From positions 1 to 64,000 of the forward strand of contig NZ_MVDI01000010.1 of NCBI RefSeq assembly GCF_002939305.1: 64,000 bases of DNA, read 5' to 3'. Source of the DNA: Chroococcidiopsis sp. TS-821 (GTDB taxonomy: Bacteria; Cyanobacteriota; Cyanobacteriia; Cyanobacteriales; Chroococcidiopsidaceae). This document shows positions 9,870 through 20,118 of this stretch, piece by piece (position 1 is the stretch's first letter; every line of letters begins with the position of its first letter). Made by a program: the position numbers and the translations under genes. Below the pieces are notes generated by a model. It was not told the DNA's origin. It did not search any database and saw only the letters and a list, made by a program, of their open reading frames with translations.

Positions 9870-10229
9870 TTAGAAACTGTCGTCACTGCTAGAAAAATTA
9901 GCATTGTTATCTTGTTTAGAACCCAAAAGATCTAGCTTCTCCACAAGGATAATCGGTGACGTACGCGTTGCACCTGTGTTGCGATCGCTCCAAGTATCAA
10001 ACTTTAAAGCGCCTTTGACTCCAATCAGACTACCTTTATGGACATAATTACCCGCAATTTCTGCAGTTTTACCCCATAATTCCAAGGTAAACCAGTCAGG
10101 TTCATCGCTATTACGTGACTGCCGTCTTACCGCTAACGTTAACCGACACTTGACACTTCCAGATTCAAAATACTTGATATCTGGTTCGCCACCAACACGA
10201 CCTACTAAAGTTACAACATTCAGACTCAT
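9870..10229 (-). CDS. ssb: Single-stranded DNA-binding protein
   Basis: This 119-residue SSB has a single OB-fold starting MSLNVVTLVGRVGGEPDIKY, with WFTLELWGKTAEIAGNYVHKG typical of the family. The acidic tail is very short (SSSDDSF), a variant of the DDIPF tip that recruits repair partners in other bacteria. The total is shorter than E. coli SSB (178) but usual for cyanobacterial short SSBs. The promoter contains a perfect match to the cyanobacterial LexA box, so SOS control is likely. Confidence 0.95.
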   Translation of the reverse strand: MSLNVVTLVGRVGGEPDIKYFESGSVKCRLTLAVRRQSRNSDEPDWFTLELWGKTAEIAGNYVHKGSLIGVKGALKFDTWSDRNTGATRTSPIILVEKLDLLGSKQDNNANFSSSDDSF

Positions 10230-10239
10230 CGCTTTTTCC

Positions 10240-10253
10240 AGTACAAATGTACT
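10240..10253 (-). promoter_or_regulatory. Candidate LexA (SOS) operator upstream of ssb
   Basis: The 14-bp palindrome AGTACAAATGTACT fits the cyanobacterial LexA consensus RGTACNNNDGTWCB at every fixed position. It lies 10 bp upstream of the ssb start codon, directly downstream of a TATAAA sequence at 10256-10261 (minus strand) that looks like a -10 element, a position where a repressor would block transcription. Confidence 0.7.
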
Positions 10254-10255
10254 CT

Positions 10256-10261
10256 TTTATA
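10256..10261 (-). promoter_or_regulatory. Putative -10 element of ssb
   Basis: TATAAA on the minus strand, 26 bp upstream of the ssb ATG and adjoining the LexA box. No obvious -35 was identified. Confidence 0.45.
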
Positions 10262-10415
10262 GTGTAATGGTGAATGTCCTTATTGAACCAAAATCTTGAG
10301 GAACAATCGCGTTCAACTTTTCTAGCACATAAATTCCAGTGCTATCAGTTCAGTAGTCATGTCTGCTCAATGGTAATTGCCACCGAAATTTTCTTTAATA
10401 ACTTGAGGCTTTCAT

Positions 10416-10877
10416 TCAGGCTATTAAGCCAAGCTGTTTGATAACTTCTAATAAATTACATTCGTACCACCATTCTACAATTTTGCTATTGACAATCCGC
10501 AGCAGCGTGAAATCATTGATATTCTTAGCTAATTTCCCCGTGGGAGGAATACCCAAAAATTCGCCTGTGTGAGTTCTTTCCAGCGTTGTGCGACACACTA
10601 CTTTCTCGCCTTCCGCAATCACATCTTCTATCCTGTGCTTGATACTGGGGAATCCTTGAAACAAACTGGTGTTGAATGCTTTATTGGCTTCCAGCTCCAC
10701 AATTGGCGTGGCGTTGCTATTAAAGGGGTAAGCTACATCAGGAGTCATTAACTCATCGCAGATTTTCTCCCAACCTTGATTTGTTCCCCATCCCGCTTGG
10801 GCAAAGCGAAGGGCGATCGCTCGATTTTGCTCACTAAGCATAGCCATTAACCTCAATTTAAATGCATCGTGCTGCAT
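10416..10877 (-). CDS. SnoaL-like ester cyclase family protein
   Basis: This 153-residue single-domain protein has a SnoaL/NTF2-like fold. It shows the family pattern of an N-terminal helix (NRAIALRFAQAGWG), a central FPSIKHRIEDVIAEGEKVVCR strand pair and the THTGEFLGIPPTGK loop before IVEWWYECNLL. SnoaL-like proteins range from polyketide cyclases to small-molecule binding proteins, so the substrate is unknown. The start could be the ATG at 10877 or a later Met (MLSEQNRA). It lies beside a broken AraC regulator, possibly its former regulator. Confidence 0.8.
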   Translation of the reverse strand: MQHDAFKLRLMAMLSEQNRAIALRFAQAGWGTNQGWEKICDELMTPDVAYPFNSNATPIVELEANKAFNTSLFQGFPSIKHRIEDVIAEGEKVVCRTTLERTHTGEFLGIPPTGKLAKNINDFTLLRIVNSKIVEWWYECNLLEVIKQLGLIA

Positions 10878-10941
10878 TCAGTATCGAAAATCGAACGAAT
10901 TGCTGTATTCAAAGTTTTTGCGCTATTTTTCTAAGTTCTTG

Positions 10942-11333
10942 CTACTGCTGCTGCAAAAAGGCTTTGGGAGTTACCCCGACGATACGCTTGAAATGATAGT
11001 TAAGATGTCCTTGGCTAGCGAAACCGAACGGCAATGAATGTAATATTGGTGAGGTGCAATACCTGTGGATTGCTTGAAGAGACGGGCAAAGTGATAGGGA
11101 CTCAGTTGAGTTAGACTTGCTAATTCAGTCAAGCTCAAATTTCGATCTAAATGCTCGTTAATATAATTAATGACCTGTGTGAGTTGCTGATGAGATAATC
11201 TTCTGGCATAGTGCCGAAAACTAGATTTATATGTTGAATATCGGTAAAGAAGATGGATAGCTAGAGCATTTGCTATGAAATCAGAATAACGTTTGCTAGC
11301 AATTCCGTCAGTTTCTAGTGCTGTTACTCCCAA
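10942..11333 (-). pseudogene. AraC-family regulator remnant (truncated, frameshifted)
   Basis: From about 11333 to 11040 the minus strand encodes the end of a sensor domain and the first HTH of an AraC regulator (LSLTELASLTQLSPYHFARLFKQ, then TGIAPHQYYI). The frame then runs into non-homologous residues and stops at 10971. In another frame, bases 11037-10942 encode the expected end of the second HTH, FGFASQGHLNYHFKR, then GVTPKAFLQQQ and TAG. About 25 residues that should join the two parts are missing, so a frameshifting deletion has occurred. The N-terminal half is also absent: there is a stop just upstream of the TTG at 11333, and intact members are near 290 residues. The gene is dead. Confidence 0.85.
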
Positions 11334-11418
11334 AATTAGCTTTCACCAACATTAAAAATTTTCTACGAAATCTAACTTGCAAGCTGCTATTTTTGACGTC
11401 ACACATTAGCATAGAAGT

Positions 11419-12576
11419 GTGACTGATTTGTATAAACCTCTATGCTCCTTGAAAGAAGGTCACTGGTTTAAGTTGATCTGCGGAGCTAGCTTTCAACATC
11501 TACCTGCGGTTAGAAATTTAACATTAGCTTACACGTTGGCTGGCGCGGACTGTATTGACGTAGCCGCCGATCCTGCTGTTATTGCAGCAGCGCAAGAAGC
11601 GTTAGCCGTTGCGAAATCGTTAGCCAGTGATGCTCAGCAGCGAGGTTTTGCTTACCAAAGTCGCCCGTGGTTAATGGTGAGCTTAAATGATGGAGAAGAC
11701 CCACATTTTCGCAAAGCAGAATTTAACCCACAAGCGTGTCCAGTAGCGTGTCCTCGACCGTGTGAAAAGATTTGCCCCGCGCAAGCTATTGTATTTGACC
11801 GCGATCGCTTTTCTGGCGTGGTACAGGATCTGTGTTATGGCTGCGGTCGTTGTTTGCCGATTTGTCCTAGCGATCTCATCTACACGCGCGCGTACGTTTC
11901 TACACCAGGTGCGGTCGCGCCGTTAGTTTTATCCACTGGCGTAGATGCACTAGAAATTCACACGCAAGTAGGACGAATCACTGAATTTAAAAGACTATGG
12001 CAAGCAATCAAACCGTGGCTTAACAGGTTAAAGTTAATAGCAATTAGCTGTCCTGATGGAGACGGCATGATTGAATACTTGTGGAACTTGTATCGCATCA
12101 TCGCACCGCTTTCCTGTCCGTTGATTTGGCAAACCGACGGACGACCAATGAGCGGTGATATTGGTGATGGTACAACCTTAGCTGCGGTCAAACTTGGACA
12201 AAAGGTACTCGCAGCCGGATTGCCAGGATATGTACAGTTAGCTGGAGGAACGAATGATTACACCGTTGCGAAGTTGAAAGCGATCGGACTTATAAAGGGG
12301 TCAGAAGTCAAGGGTCAGAAGTCAGGGAAGGATAATAATCCTCTTTCCTTAAAATCTAACCACCATTCACTCACTAATAACCACCCATATATATCTGGTA
12401 TTGCTTACGGTAGTTACGCTCGCGTCTTACTTTCACCTATCTTAGAGCAATTAGAACATACGCCTATGAATCAAGCTACTGTAGTGCCATCAACTCGTTT
12501 AGAAGACAACCAAGAATTACTTTGGCAGGCTGTTAAGCTAGCAAATTCTTTGGTTTCTCAGCTAAAGTCAATGTAA
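11419..12576 (+). CDS. ldpA: Light-dependent period protein LdpA, iron-sulfur protein
   Basis: This 385-residue protein matches the cyanobacterial LdpA family. The N-terminal part (DCIDVAADPAVIAAAQEAL) precedes two ferredoxin-like clusters, CPVACPRPCEKICPAQAI and CYGCGRCLPICPSDL, which give eight or more cysteines for 4Fe-4S centres. In Synechococcus, LdpA senses redox state and adjusts the circadian period. The start is GTG at 11419. Residues about 293-325 are low-complexity (Lys, Ser, Asn, His rich) and are encoded by an intergenic-type repeat inserted in frame; the conserved C-terminal segment resumes with ISGIAYGSYAR. A Ycf45-like ATPase follows 61 bp later. Confidence 0.9.
   Translation: MTDLYKPLCSLKEGHWFKLICGASFQHLPAVRNLTLAYTLAGADCIDVAADPAVIAAAQEALAVAKSLASDAQQRGFAYQSRPWLMVSLNDGEDPHFRKAEFNPQACPVACPRPCEKICPAQAIVFDRDRFSGVVQDLCYGCGRCLPICPSDLIYTRAYVSTPGAVAPLVLSTGVDALEIHTQVGRITEFKRLWQAIKPWLNRLKLIAISCPDGDGMIEYLWNLYRIIAPLSCPLIWQTDGRPMSGDIGDGTTLAAVKLGQKVLAAGLPGYVQLAGGTNDYTVAKLKAIGLIKGSEVKGQKSGKDNNPLSLKSNHHSLTNNHPYISGIAYGSYARVLLSPILEQLEHTPMNQATVVPSTRLEDNQELLWQAVKLANSLVSQLKSM
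12296..12332 (+). repeat. GGGTCAGAAGTCA repeat inside ldpA
   Basis: Tandem GGGGTCAGAAGTCA / AGGGTCAGAAGTCA units, the same kind as in several intergenic regions here, lie within the ldpA reading frame and encode KGSEVKGQKSG. A less repetitive Asn/His/Ser stretch follows to about 12393. Confidence 0.7.
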
Positions 12577-12637
12577 AAATGCTGAAATTACACGCTTGCG
12601 CTCTTACTCTCTTGTTGATAACGCCACCTTAGGAAGA

Positions 12638-14386
<1,749 letters not shown>

Positions 14387-14396
14387 GTGATTGCAG

Positions 14397-14546
14397 AAGA
14401 GGTCGGAGATCTGAGGTTGGGGGTTAGGGAAAATAAACTTTCTGAATTTATTTGTGGCTTGGAGTTGTGTAAAAAGCAATTTATCTCGGCAACACAAGGC
14501 ATTAAAATTCAATTCTCTGACCTCCGACCCCTGACCTCTACTCTCG
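14397..14546. repeat. Inverted pair of GAGGTCGGAG-type repeats
   Basis: The left arm, GAGGTCGGAGATCTGAGGTT followed by GGGGGTTAGGG (14397-14430), faces CTCTGACCTCCGACCCCTGACCTC (14513-14546) across about 80 bp. The arms are imperfectly complementary and could form a large hairpin in the ycf45 3' region. Both belong to the GGTCAGAGGTCAG repeat family of this window. Confidence 0.55.
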
Positions 14547-14604
14547 CTTAAAATACTTGACACTTTTTCAAGATTTACTGTTAATATAGTTAAGGTTGAG
14601 CCAT

Positions 14605-14676
14605 TGGGGCGTAGCCAAGCGGTAAGGCAGCGGGTTTTGGTCCCGCCATTCCTAGGTTCGAATCCTAGCGCCCCAG
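14605..14676 (+). tRNA. tRNA-Gln (anticodon TTG)
   Basis: A complete 72-nt cloverleaf: acceptor TGGGGCG pairs with CGCCCCA, the D arm is GCC...GGC, the anticodon stem GCGGG/CCCGC encloses the loop TTTTGGT with anticodon TTG, and the T arm CTAGG TTCGAAT CCTAG is canonical. CCA is not encoded. The first acceptor base T/U is a known feature of bacterial tRNA-Gln. Confidence 0.97.
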
Positions 14677-14782
14677 TTCCATAAAATCATCAAATATATT
14701 TAGACCTTTCACAGTATGGTAAGCGGTAATAGATAAAAGGTTATTGGTAGTTTCGTCTTACAATCTTTTACCTCTTAAATAA

Positions 14783-14878
14783 ATTGACCGCGTTTATGCG
14801 GTCGTCGCAGGCTTCATCGTGCAACGGCAAAGTACCGATGACTTGAAAAATGCTGCTAAAGCAATCTTAATGGTGTAG
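14783..14878 (+). other. Orphan 31-codon coding-like fragment
   Basis: Between two in-frame stops this stretch translates to a plausible protein tail, DRVYAVVAGFIVQRQS then TDDLKNAAKAILMV, without an ATG, GTG or TTG start at its head. It looks like the C-terminus of a deleted gene, but I do not recognise the family. It lies 33 bp upstream of the HAD hydrolase. Confidence 0.3.
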
Positions 14879-14911
14879 TAAACCGTAAACGATAAGATTG
14901 CGTAGGCAGGT

Positions 14912-15694
14912 ATGATCGCACAACCAACGATTCTTGCACTTGATTTTGATGGAGTCATTTGCAATGGGCTAAACGAATATTTTGAGACAGCTTGGCGTAC
15001 CTATTGTGAGATTTGGTCGCGGACAGACAAAACGCCACCAAATGATTTAGCCACAAAGTTTTATCGGTTGCGCCCTGTTATTGAAACTGGTTGGGAAATG
15101 CCAGTACTCATCGCCGCTTTGTTATCAGGAGTTACAGAAGACAAGATTTTGCGCGAGTGGAATGCGATCGCGCGCGCTATTTTGCAGAAAAATCAGCTTC
15201 AATCTGCCACCATTGCCCATAAACTCGATTCGTTGCGCGATCGATGGATTCGCGATGATTTAGCAAGTTGGCTAAATTTGCATAGTTTTTACCCTGGTGT
15301 TATTGCAAAGCTCAACTCTTGGCTGAATAGCCCGCTCCAAGTATTTATTGTAACGACCAAAGAAGGACGGTTTGTGCGGCAACTCCTTGCGCAACAAGGA
15401 ATTCAACTATCAGAAAATTCAGTTTTTGGAAAAGAAAACAAGCGCCCCAAGTATGAAATCTTGTACGAGCTAATCACTGCGGCAAAAACATTACCGGTTA
15501 GCCTGTGGTTTGTCGAAGATCGGATGAAAACGCTAGAAATCGTCGCCCAGCAGGCAAATCTAGACGCGGTAAAACTATATTTAGCCGACTGGGGCTATAA
15601 CACAAGCAATGAACGACAAGCTGCTCAGAATCACGATCGCATTCGACTCTTATCACTCGCCCAGTTTACTGATGATTTTTCAACTTGGGGTTAA
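14912..15694 (+). CDS. HAD-superfamily hydrolase
   Basis: This 260-residue protein starts with HAD motif I, LALDFDGVICNG (nucleophile D and D+2). An all-helical cap follows, then motif II in VFIVTTKEG, the motif III lysine in KRPKYEIL, and motif IV in LWFVEDRMKTLE. It is a soluble phosphatase-like enzyme of unknown substrate. It is on the same strand as nurA, 93 bp upstream, so the two may be co-transcribed. Confidence 0.88.
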   Translation: MIAQPTILALDFDGVICNGLNEYFETAWRTYCEIWSRTDKTPPNDLATKFYRLRPVIETGWEMPVLIAALLSGVTEDKILREWNAIARAILQKNQLQSATIAHKLDSLRDRWIRDDLASWLNLHSFYPGVIAKLNSWLNSPLQVFIVTTKEGRFVRQLLAQQGIQLSENSVFGKENKRPKYEILYELITAAKTLPVSLWFVEDRMKTLEIVAQQANLDAVKLYLADWGYNTSNERQAAQNHDRIRLLSLAQFTDDFSTWG

Positions 15695-15757
15695 ACCACA
15701 GAAATAGCGGTTCTGCTACGCATTCGTACCAACCTTAATGAAAACGATATAAGCTGG

Positions 15758-15786
15758 TAGCTAATAGCTAATAGCTAATAGCTAAC
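15758..15786 (+). repeat. AGCTAATA microsatellite before nurA
   Basis: Tandem copies of the 8-bp unit TAGCTAA run up to one base before the nurA ATG and replace any visible SD sequence. Related TAGTTAGTGACTAG strings occur at other gene ends (near 9721, 17020, 18632, 52520). Confidence 0.6.
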
Positions 15787-15787
15787 T

Positions 15788-17008
15788 ATGCTCGACTTAA
15801 CAAAACTCGCAAAAGCGATGCAAGGTATTAGCCAGCATCTTACTTTAGAGGCAGCTGCCAATCGCCAGCGTGTAGAACTAGCTGAAGAGTTATTTGCAGA
15901 TGCGTGCGCGCGGCAAGCCGAACTAGTTCAACAACAGCAGAAATGGCGCGATCGCATTCTGTTTAGTATTGCCACACCCGTTGAACCGCTCGATGCTGCA
16001 CTTGATATTCCCATTCCACCAGCAGTTCATACTGTGATTGCAACAGATGGCTCGCAGATTGCCCCCAATCAGCACGAAATTGCTTACTGCTACCTCCTCA
16101 ATATTGGGCGCGTTATCTTGTACTACGGGCAAAATCGGCAACCATTACTCGATAGCCTACCCGAAGTGTTTTATCGCCCTGAAGACTTATACATTTCGCG
16201 TCAGTGGGGAATTCGTACCGAAGAATGGATGGGATATTGCCGTACTGCGTCGGAAGCCACGATTTTGGCAGAATTAGCTCTTGTAGAAGCGAGGGGTGAG
16301 GGAGGAGGGGTAAGGAATGGAAAAGAGGTATCATCTTCAGTACCATGCTTGGCAATGGTTGATGGTTCGCTGATTTATTGGTTTTTAGAGCAATTACCCT
16401 TAGAAGCACGCGATCGCATTTTACCGCCGATTCTAGACGCTTGGGATCAGCTCAAAAAGGCAGGAATCCCCATTATGGGCTACCTTAGTGCTTCGCGTAG
16501 CGGAGAAGCAATTAACTTCTTACGCCTACAAGCGTGTCCGCACGAAAATCCTGACTGCGTAACCTACTGCCCGAATTTAGTTGTCGAAAAAGCCCCGTGT
16601 CAGATGCTCGATCCCCTACGCGATATTGCACTGTGGACATTCACTCTGAAGCCAGGACAACGCAGTACCTTGTGGCGCAGTTCGCACCGCATACTCGATC
16701 TATACGGTTGCCATACGGTTTATTTTTGCTACGTTCATGTAGGAACAGAAATCGCCCGTGTAGAAATCCCCGCTTGGGTAGCAGAAGATTCAGCGTTGCT
16801 CGATCGATCGCTGAGCTTGATGTTGGCACAAGTACAAAAAGGTTACGGCTATCCTGTTGCACTTGCCGAGGCACACAATCAAGCTGTCGTTCGCGGTGGC
16901 GATCGCGCGCGTTTCTTTGCCTTACTCGAACAACAAATGATTAAAGCTGGTTTACGTAATGTCGGAATTTCCTATAAAGAAGCCCGAAAACGCGGCAGCA
17001 TTGCTTAA
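15788..17008 (+). CDS. nurA: NurA-domain nuclease
   Basis: This 406-residue protein has a NurA fold, a 5'-3' nuclease that in archaea works with the HerA helicase in DNA end resection. The two acidic motifs are present: VIATDGSQIAPN near residue 83 and LAMVDGSLIYWFLE near 190. No HerA gene is adjacent, as is usual in cyanobacteria. A Gly/Arg-rich segment at about 169-185 (ARGEGGGVRNGKE), just before the second acidic motif, looks like inserted repeat-derived sequence. Codon use resembles neighbouring genes. The start is the ATG at 15788, directly after an AGCTAATA repeat. Confidence 0.87.
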   Translation: MLDLTKLAKAMQGISQHLTLEAAANRQRVELAEELFADACARQAELVQQQQKWRDRILFSIATPVEPLDAALDIPIPPAVHTVIATDGSQIAPNQHEIAYCYLLNIGRVILYYGQNRQPLLDSLPEVFYRPEDLYISRQWGIRTEEWMGYCRTASEATILAELALVEARGEGGGVRNGKEVSSSVPCLAMVDGSLIYWFLEQLPLEARDRILPPILDAWDQLKKAGIPIMGYLSASRSGEAINFLRLQACPHENPDCVTYCPNLVVEKAPCQMLDPLRDIALWTFTLKPGQRSTLWRSSHRILDLYGCHTVYFCYVHVGTEIARVEIPAWVAEDSALLDRSLSLMLAQVQKGYGYPVALAEAHNQAVVRGGDRARFFALLEQQMIKAGLRNVGISYKEARKRGSIA

Positions 17009-17106
17009 TGAGGGGTGAGTAAGAGAGTGGCTAGTGACTAGTGATTAGTTTTGAGTTTTGAGTTATTCGCTCCTCTGCACCTTTGCTCCCTTGCTCCTCT
17101 GCTTTT

Positions 17107-17361
17107 CTACACGGGTTCATCACTTAACGTTTCGATTAACAAATCAACTTGCTGCTGCCGTTGTTGGAGAAAAGTTTCGCATTGCCGTAAATACTCAACA
17201 GCTGCTGTAAATTGCTCAAAGACTTCTTCTAGTTCCAACTCGCCAGCTTCGATTTGAGCAATAATTCTTTCAACTTCTGCAACCTTAGCTTCATAATTCC
17301 AATCTGCTTGAAGCGTTGCATCTACAGCGTCAGAATTAACAACTTTACTACGTCTACCCAT
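17107..17361 (-). CDS. xseB: Exodeoxyribonuclease VII small subunit
   Basis: This 84-residue protein has the XseB helical signature: [36 protein letters not shown], followed by [17 protein letters not shown]. It forms the ExoVII complex with XseA, which digests single-stranded DNA from both ends. It lies 11 bp downstream of xseA, so the two form an operon in the order xseA-xseB. Confidence 0.95.
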   Translation of the reverse strand: MGRRSKVVNSDAVDATLQADWNYEAKVAEVERIIAQIEAGELELEEVFEQFTAAVEYLRQCETFLQQRQQQVDLLIETLSDEPV

Positions 17362-17372
17362 AATTCATTCCG

Positions 17373-18614
17373 TTACTTAATACTTTCATCGATGATTTCT
17401 GTCACTTCGGCTTGGACTTGACCTTCGCTCAATTGAATAAATAGTTTTTGCCCGACAGCTATATCACTAGCATGACGCGCGATCGCTCCTTGCTCTTGTC
17501 TCACTAAGGCATACCCTCGCTTGATGACTGCCCTAGGATCAAGCGTAGCTAACTTCTGCTCTAAAAACTGGCAGTGTAGCGTTGCTTGCTGTAATTGCTG
17601 CTTGGTTCGAGCAATAAGTTGTTGGCGCTTTGAGGTGAGTAACTGCCTTTGTTGGAGAATTTTTTCCTCCAAACGCAAATGCCGTAAAGAGACTTTGAAT
17701 TCTAGTAGCTGATTTTCTGCGTTCTTTAACTGCTGGTATACTACCGCATGCAAAGTTGTTACTCTTTGCCGGTGTGCAAGATAAAGTTCTCGCAATTGGG
17801 GAACAACGCGTTCAGCGGCGGCGGTAGGAGTATGAACGCAAACATCGGCGACCAAGTCAGCTAATGATTCATCGCGTTGATGACCAATACCCGTAATCAC
17901 AGGAATCGAGCATTGCGCGATCGCCCTGACGACTCGTTCGTCGTTAAAGCAAGCTAATTCTTCGACTGCACCACCCCCCCGCGCCAAAATTAAGACTTCT
18001 GCTCTACCATCGGCTTCGACGCGCGCGATCGCTCTTGCGATTGAACTTGGTGCTTGTTCGCCTTGTACTAAAGCTGGAGAGAACAACACGCGTAACCCTG
18101 GGTAACGACTGCGCAGCGTTTTTTGAATATCACCCCAAGCAGCACCCGCACTGGAAGTGACAACTGCAACCGCGTGCGGATGAGTTGGCAGCGATCGCTT
18201 GCGTTCAATCGCAAATAGTCCTTCAGCTTCTAAGCGGTTGCGTAGTTGGCGATAACGTAAAGCCTGTAAACCATCCCCTGCGGGTAAGACTTGCCACACT
18301 GTTAACTGATACTGTCCTCGTTGTGGATATAGCCGCAAACTTCCCAAAACAATTACCTGTTCTCCACGTTCAGGGATCTGGGCAAGTTTCTCGATTTGAC
18401 TGTGCCACACCACACAGTTAATCGCAGCTTTACCTTCGGAATCTTGCAACGTAAAAAATAACCCCTTAGGATGCTTATGAGCGCTAGAAACTTCGCCAAC
18501 CACCCAAACGTGACTTAACTGCGCATCTTCTTCTAATAACGCCTGAATATACGCAGTTAATCCAGCTACAGAAATCGCGGTATCTATTACTAAATCAGCT
18601 TGATAAAAAGTCAT
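17373..18614 (-). CDS. xseA: Exodeoxyribonuclease VII large subunit
   Basis: About 413 residues. The N-terminal OB-fold covers the first 100 residues (VWVVGEVSSAHKHPKGLFFTL). The catalytic domain contains VAVVTSSAGAAWGDI, LILARGGGAVEELACFNDE and ITGIGHQRDESLADLVAD, all typical of XseA, and ends with a long coiled region and the GYALVRQ strand. It degrades single-stranded DNA to oligonucleotides. The ATG at 18614 is chosen over an upstream TTG at 18626. It is co-transcribed with xseB. Confidence 0.96.
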   Translation of the reverse strand: MTFYQADLVIDTAISVAGLTAYIQALLEEDAQLSHVWVVGEVSSAHKHPKGLFFTLQDSEGKAAINCVVWHSQIEKLAQIPERGEQVIVLGSLRLYPQRGQYQLTVWQVLPAGDGLQALRYRQLRNRLEAEGLFAIERKRSLPTHPHAVAVVTSSAGAAWGDIQKTLRSRYPGLRVLFSPALVQGEQAPSSIARAIARVEADGRAEVLILARGGGAVEELACFNDERVVRAIAQCSIPVITGIGHQRDESLADLVADVCVHTPTAAAERVVPQLRELYLAHRQRVTTLHAVVYQQLKNAENQLLEFKVSLRHLRLEEKILQQRQLLTSKRQQLIARTKQQLQQATLHCQFLEQKLATLDPRAVIKRGYALVRQEQGAIARHASDIAVGQKLFIQLSEGQVQAEVTEIIDESIK

Positions 18615-18892
18615 TACAAAACTCAAAGAACAGTTAGTAGTAGTTAGTGGTAGGCTTAAAACTATTATCTATTGTGCATAAACTCAGAATCTTCTTGTTA
18701 AAAATGTTACTAATCTCGCGCGCAGAATCAATGCAAAATCATGTTTCAGCGATTGATAACGCGTGACTTGTTTTACCATCAAAACTCTGCTTCAAGTTTC
18801 ATGCAAAAGTCGAAAAAATCTAGTTAAAATAGTATATCTGCACTAGTCATAACTCCCAGAATAATTTTAAACCTCCATACCTAGAGGCAATA

Positions 18893-19960
18893 ATGGCTAT
18901 TGATACAACTGATACATCCGGAAAGCAAAAAGCCCTGAACTTGGTGTTAAACCAAATTGAACGCAGCTTTGGCAAAGGGGCTATTATGCGTCTTGGAGAC
19001 GCCACTCGGATGCGGGTGGAAACAATTCCTACAGGCGCATTAACCCTTGATTTAGCTTTGGGCGGCGGTTTACCCAAAGGGCGAGTCATCGAAATATATG
19101 GTCCAGAGAGTTCTGGTAAAACGACAGTAGCGCTGCACGCGGTTGCAGAAGTGCAAAAAAATGGTGGTGTCGCAGCATTTGTTGATGCTGAACACGCTCT
19201 CGATCCTACCTACGCTGCTGCCTTGGGAGTTGACATTGCCAACTTACTAGTTTCTCAACCCGACACAGGGGAAGCGGCTTTAGAAATTGTCGATCAGCTT
19301 GTCCGCTCGGCGGCTGTAGATATCGTCGTAGTAGACTCAGTAGCGGCACTTGTCCCCCGTGCTGAAATTGAAGGCGAAATGGGTGATGCGCACGTTGGTC
19401 TTCAAGCACGTTTGATGAGCCAGGCGTTGAGAAAAATTACAGGTAATATTGGGAAATCCGGTTGTACTGTTATATTTCTCAACCAGTTGCGCCAAAAGAT
19501 CGGCGTAACTTATGGCAACCCAGAAACAACGACTGGTGGTAACGCGCTGAAGTTTTATGCTTCAGTGAGACTTGACATTCGCCGCATTCAAACCCTGAAA
19601 AAGGGGACTGAAGAGTTTGGTAATCGCGTCAAAGTTAAAGTTGCCAAAAATAAAGTGGCTCCACCTTTTAGAGTGGCAGAATTTGACATTGTATTTGGTA
19701 AAGGTGTTTCAACTTTAGGCTGTGTAATTGACCTAGCTGAGGAAACTGGTGTCGTAGTCCGCAAAGGCGCCTGGTACAGCTACAACGGTGATAACATTGC
19801 GCAAGGTCGCGATAATGCCATCAAATACTTAGAAGAAAATTCTGAACTCGCTGAGCAAATTCAACAGCAAGTACGCGAGAAACTAGAAATGGGTGCCGTT
19901 GTTTCTGCAAATTCAGTTTCTTCGTCAGCAGAAGAAGAGGATTTAGAAGTTGACGAATAG
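18893..19960 (+). CDS. recA: Recombinase RecA
   Basis: The 355-residue RecA has Walker A GPESSGKT and the Walker B strand [20 protein letters not shown]. The L1/L2 loops ([20 protein letters not shown], then [22 protein letters not shown]) are complete, and the tail is acidic ([13 protein letters not shown]). It catalyses strand exchange and promotes LexA cleavage. I looked for a LexA box in the 266-bp upstream region and found no full match. A strong terminator follows. Confidence 0.98.
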   Translation: MAIDTTDTSGKQKALNLVLNQIERSFGKGAIMRLGDATRMRVETIPTGALTLDLALGGGLPKGRVIEIYGPESSGKTTVALHAVAEVQKNGGVAAFVDAEHALDPTYAAALGVDIANLLVSQPDTGEAALEIVDQLVRSAAVDIVVVDSVAALVPRAEIEGEMGDAHVGLQARLMSQALRKITGNIGKSGCTVIFLNQLRQKIGVTYGNPETTTGGNALKFYASVRLDIRRIQTLKKGTEEFGNRVKVKVAKNKVAPPFRVAEFDIVFGKGVSTLGCVIDLAEETGVVVRKGAWYSYNGDNIAQGRDNAIKYLEENSELAEQIQQQVREKLEMGAVVSANSVSSSAEEEDLEVDE

Positions 19961-20013
19961 CAATGGCACGAATTGCCTGCTTTCCGACGCTGATAAAAGT
20001 TATTTTTGTCAAT

Positions 20014-20045
20014 CCCCTAGCTGTTTTCAGCTGGGGTTTTTGTTT
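20014..20045 (+). terminator. Rho-independent terminator of recA
   Basis: CCCCTAGCTG pairs with CAGCTGGGG around a TTTT loop (one bulge) and is followed by TTTTTGTTTT. It lies 54 bp after the recA stop. Confidence 0.85.
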
Positions 20046-20118
20046 TAGCTGTGCTAAACGGCAAAAACTAGGTGGCAATTTACTACCGCCACCCGTAACA
20101 ACTACTAACCAATCAGCT

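Noticed and set aside
18627-18892. LexA box for recA
   Set aside because: Only a degenerate AGTATATCTGCACT was found; it does not fit RGTACNNNDGTWCB.
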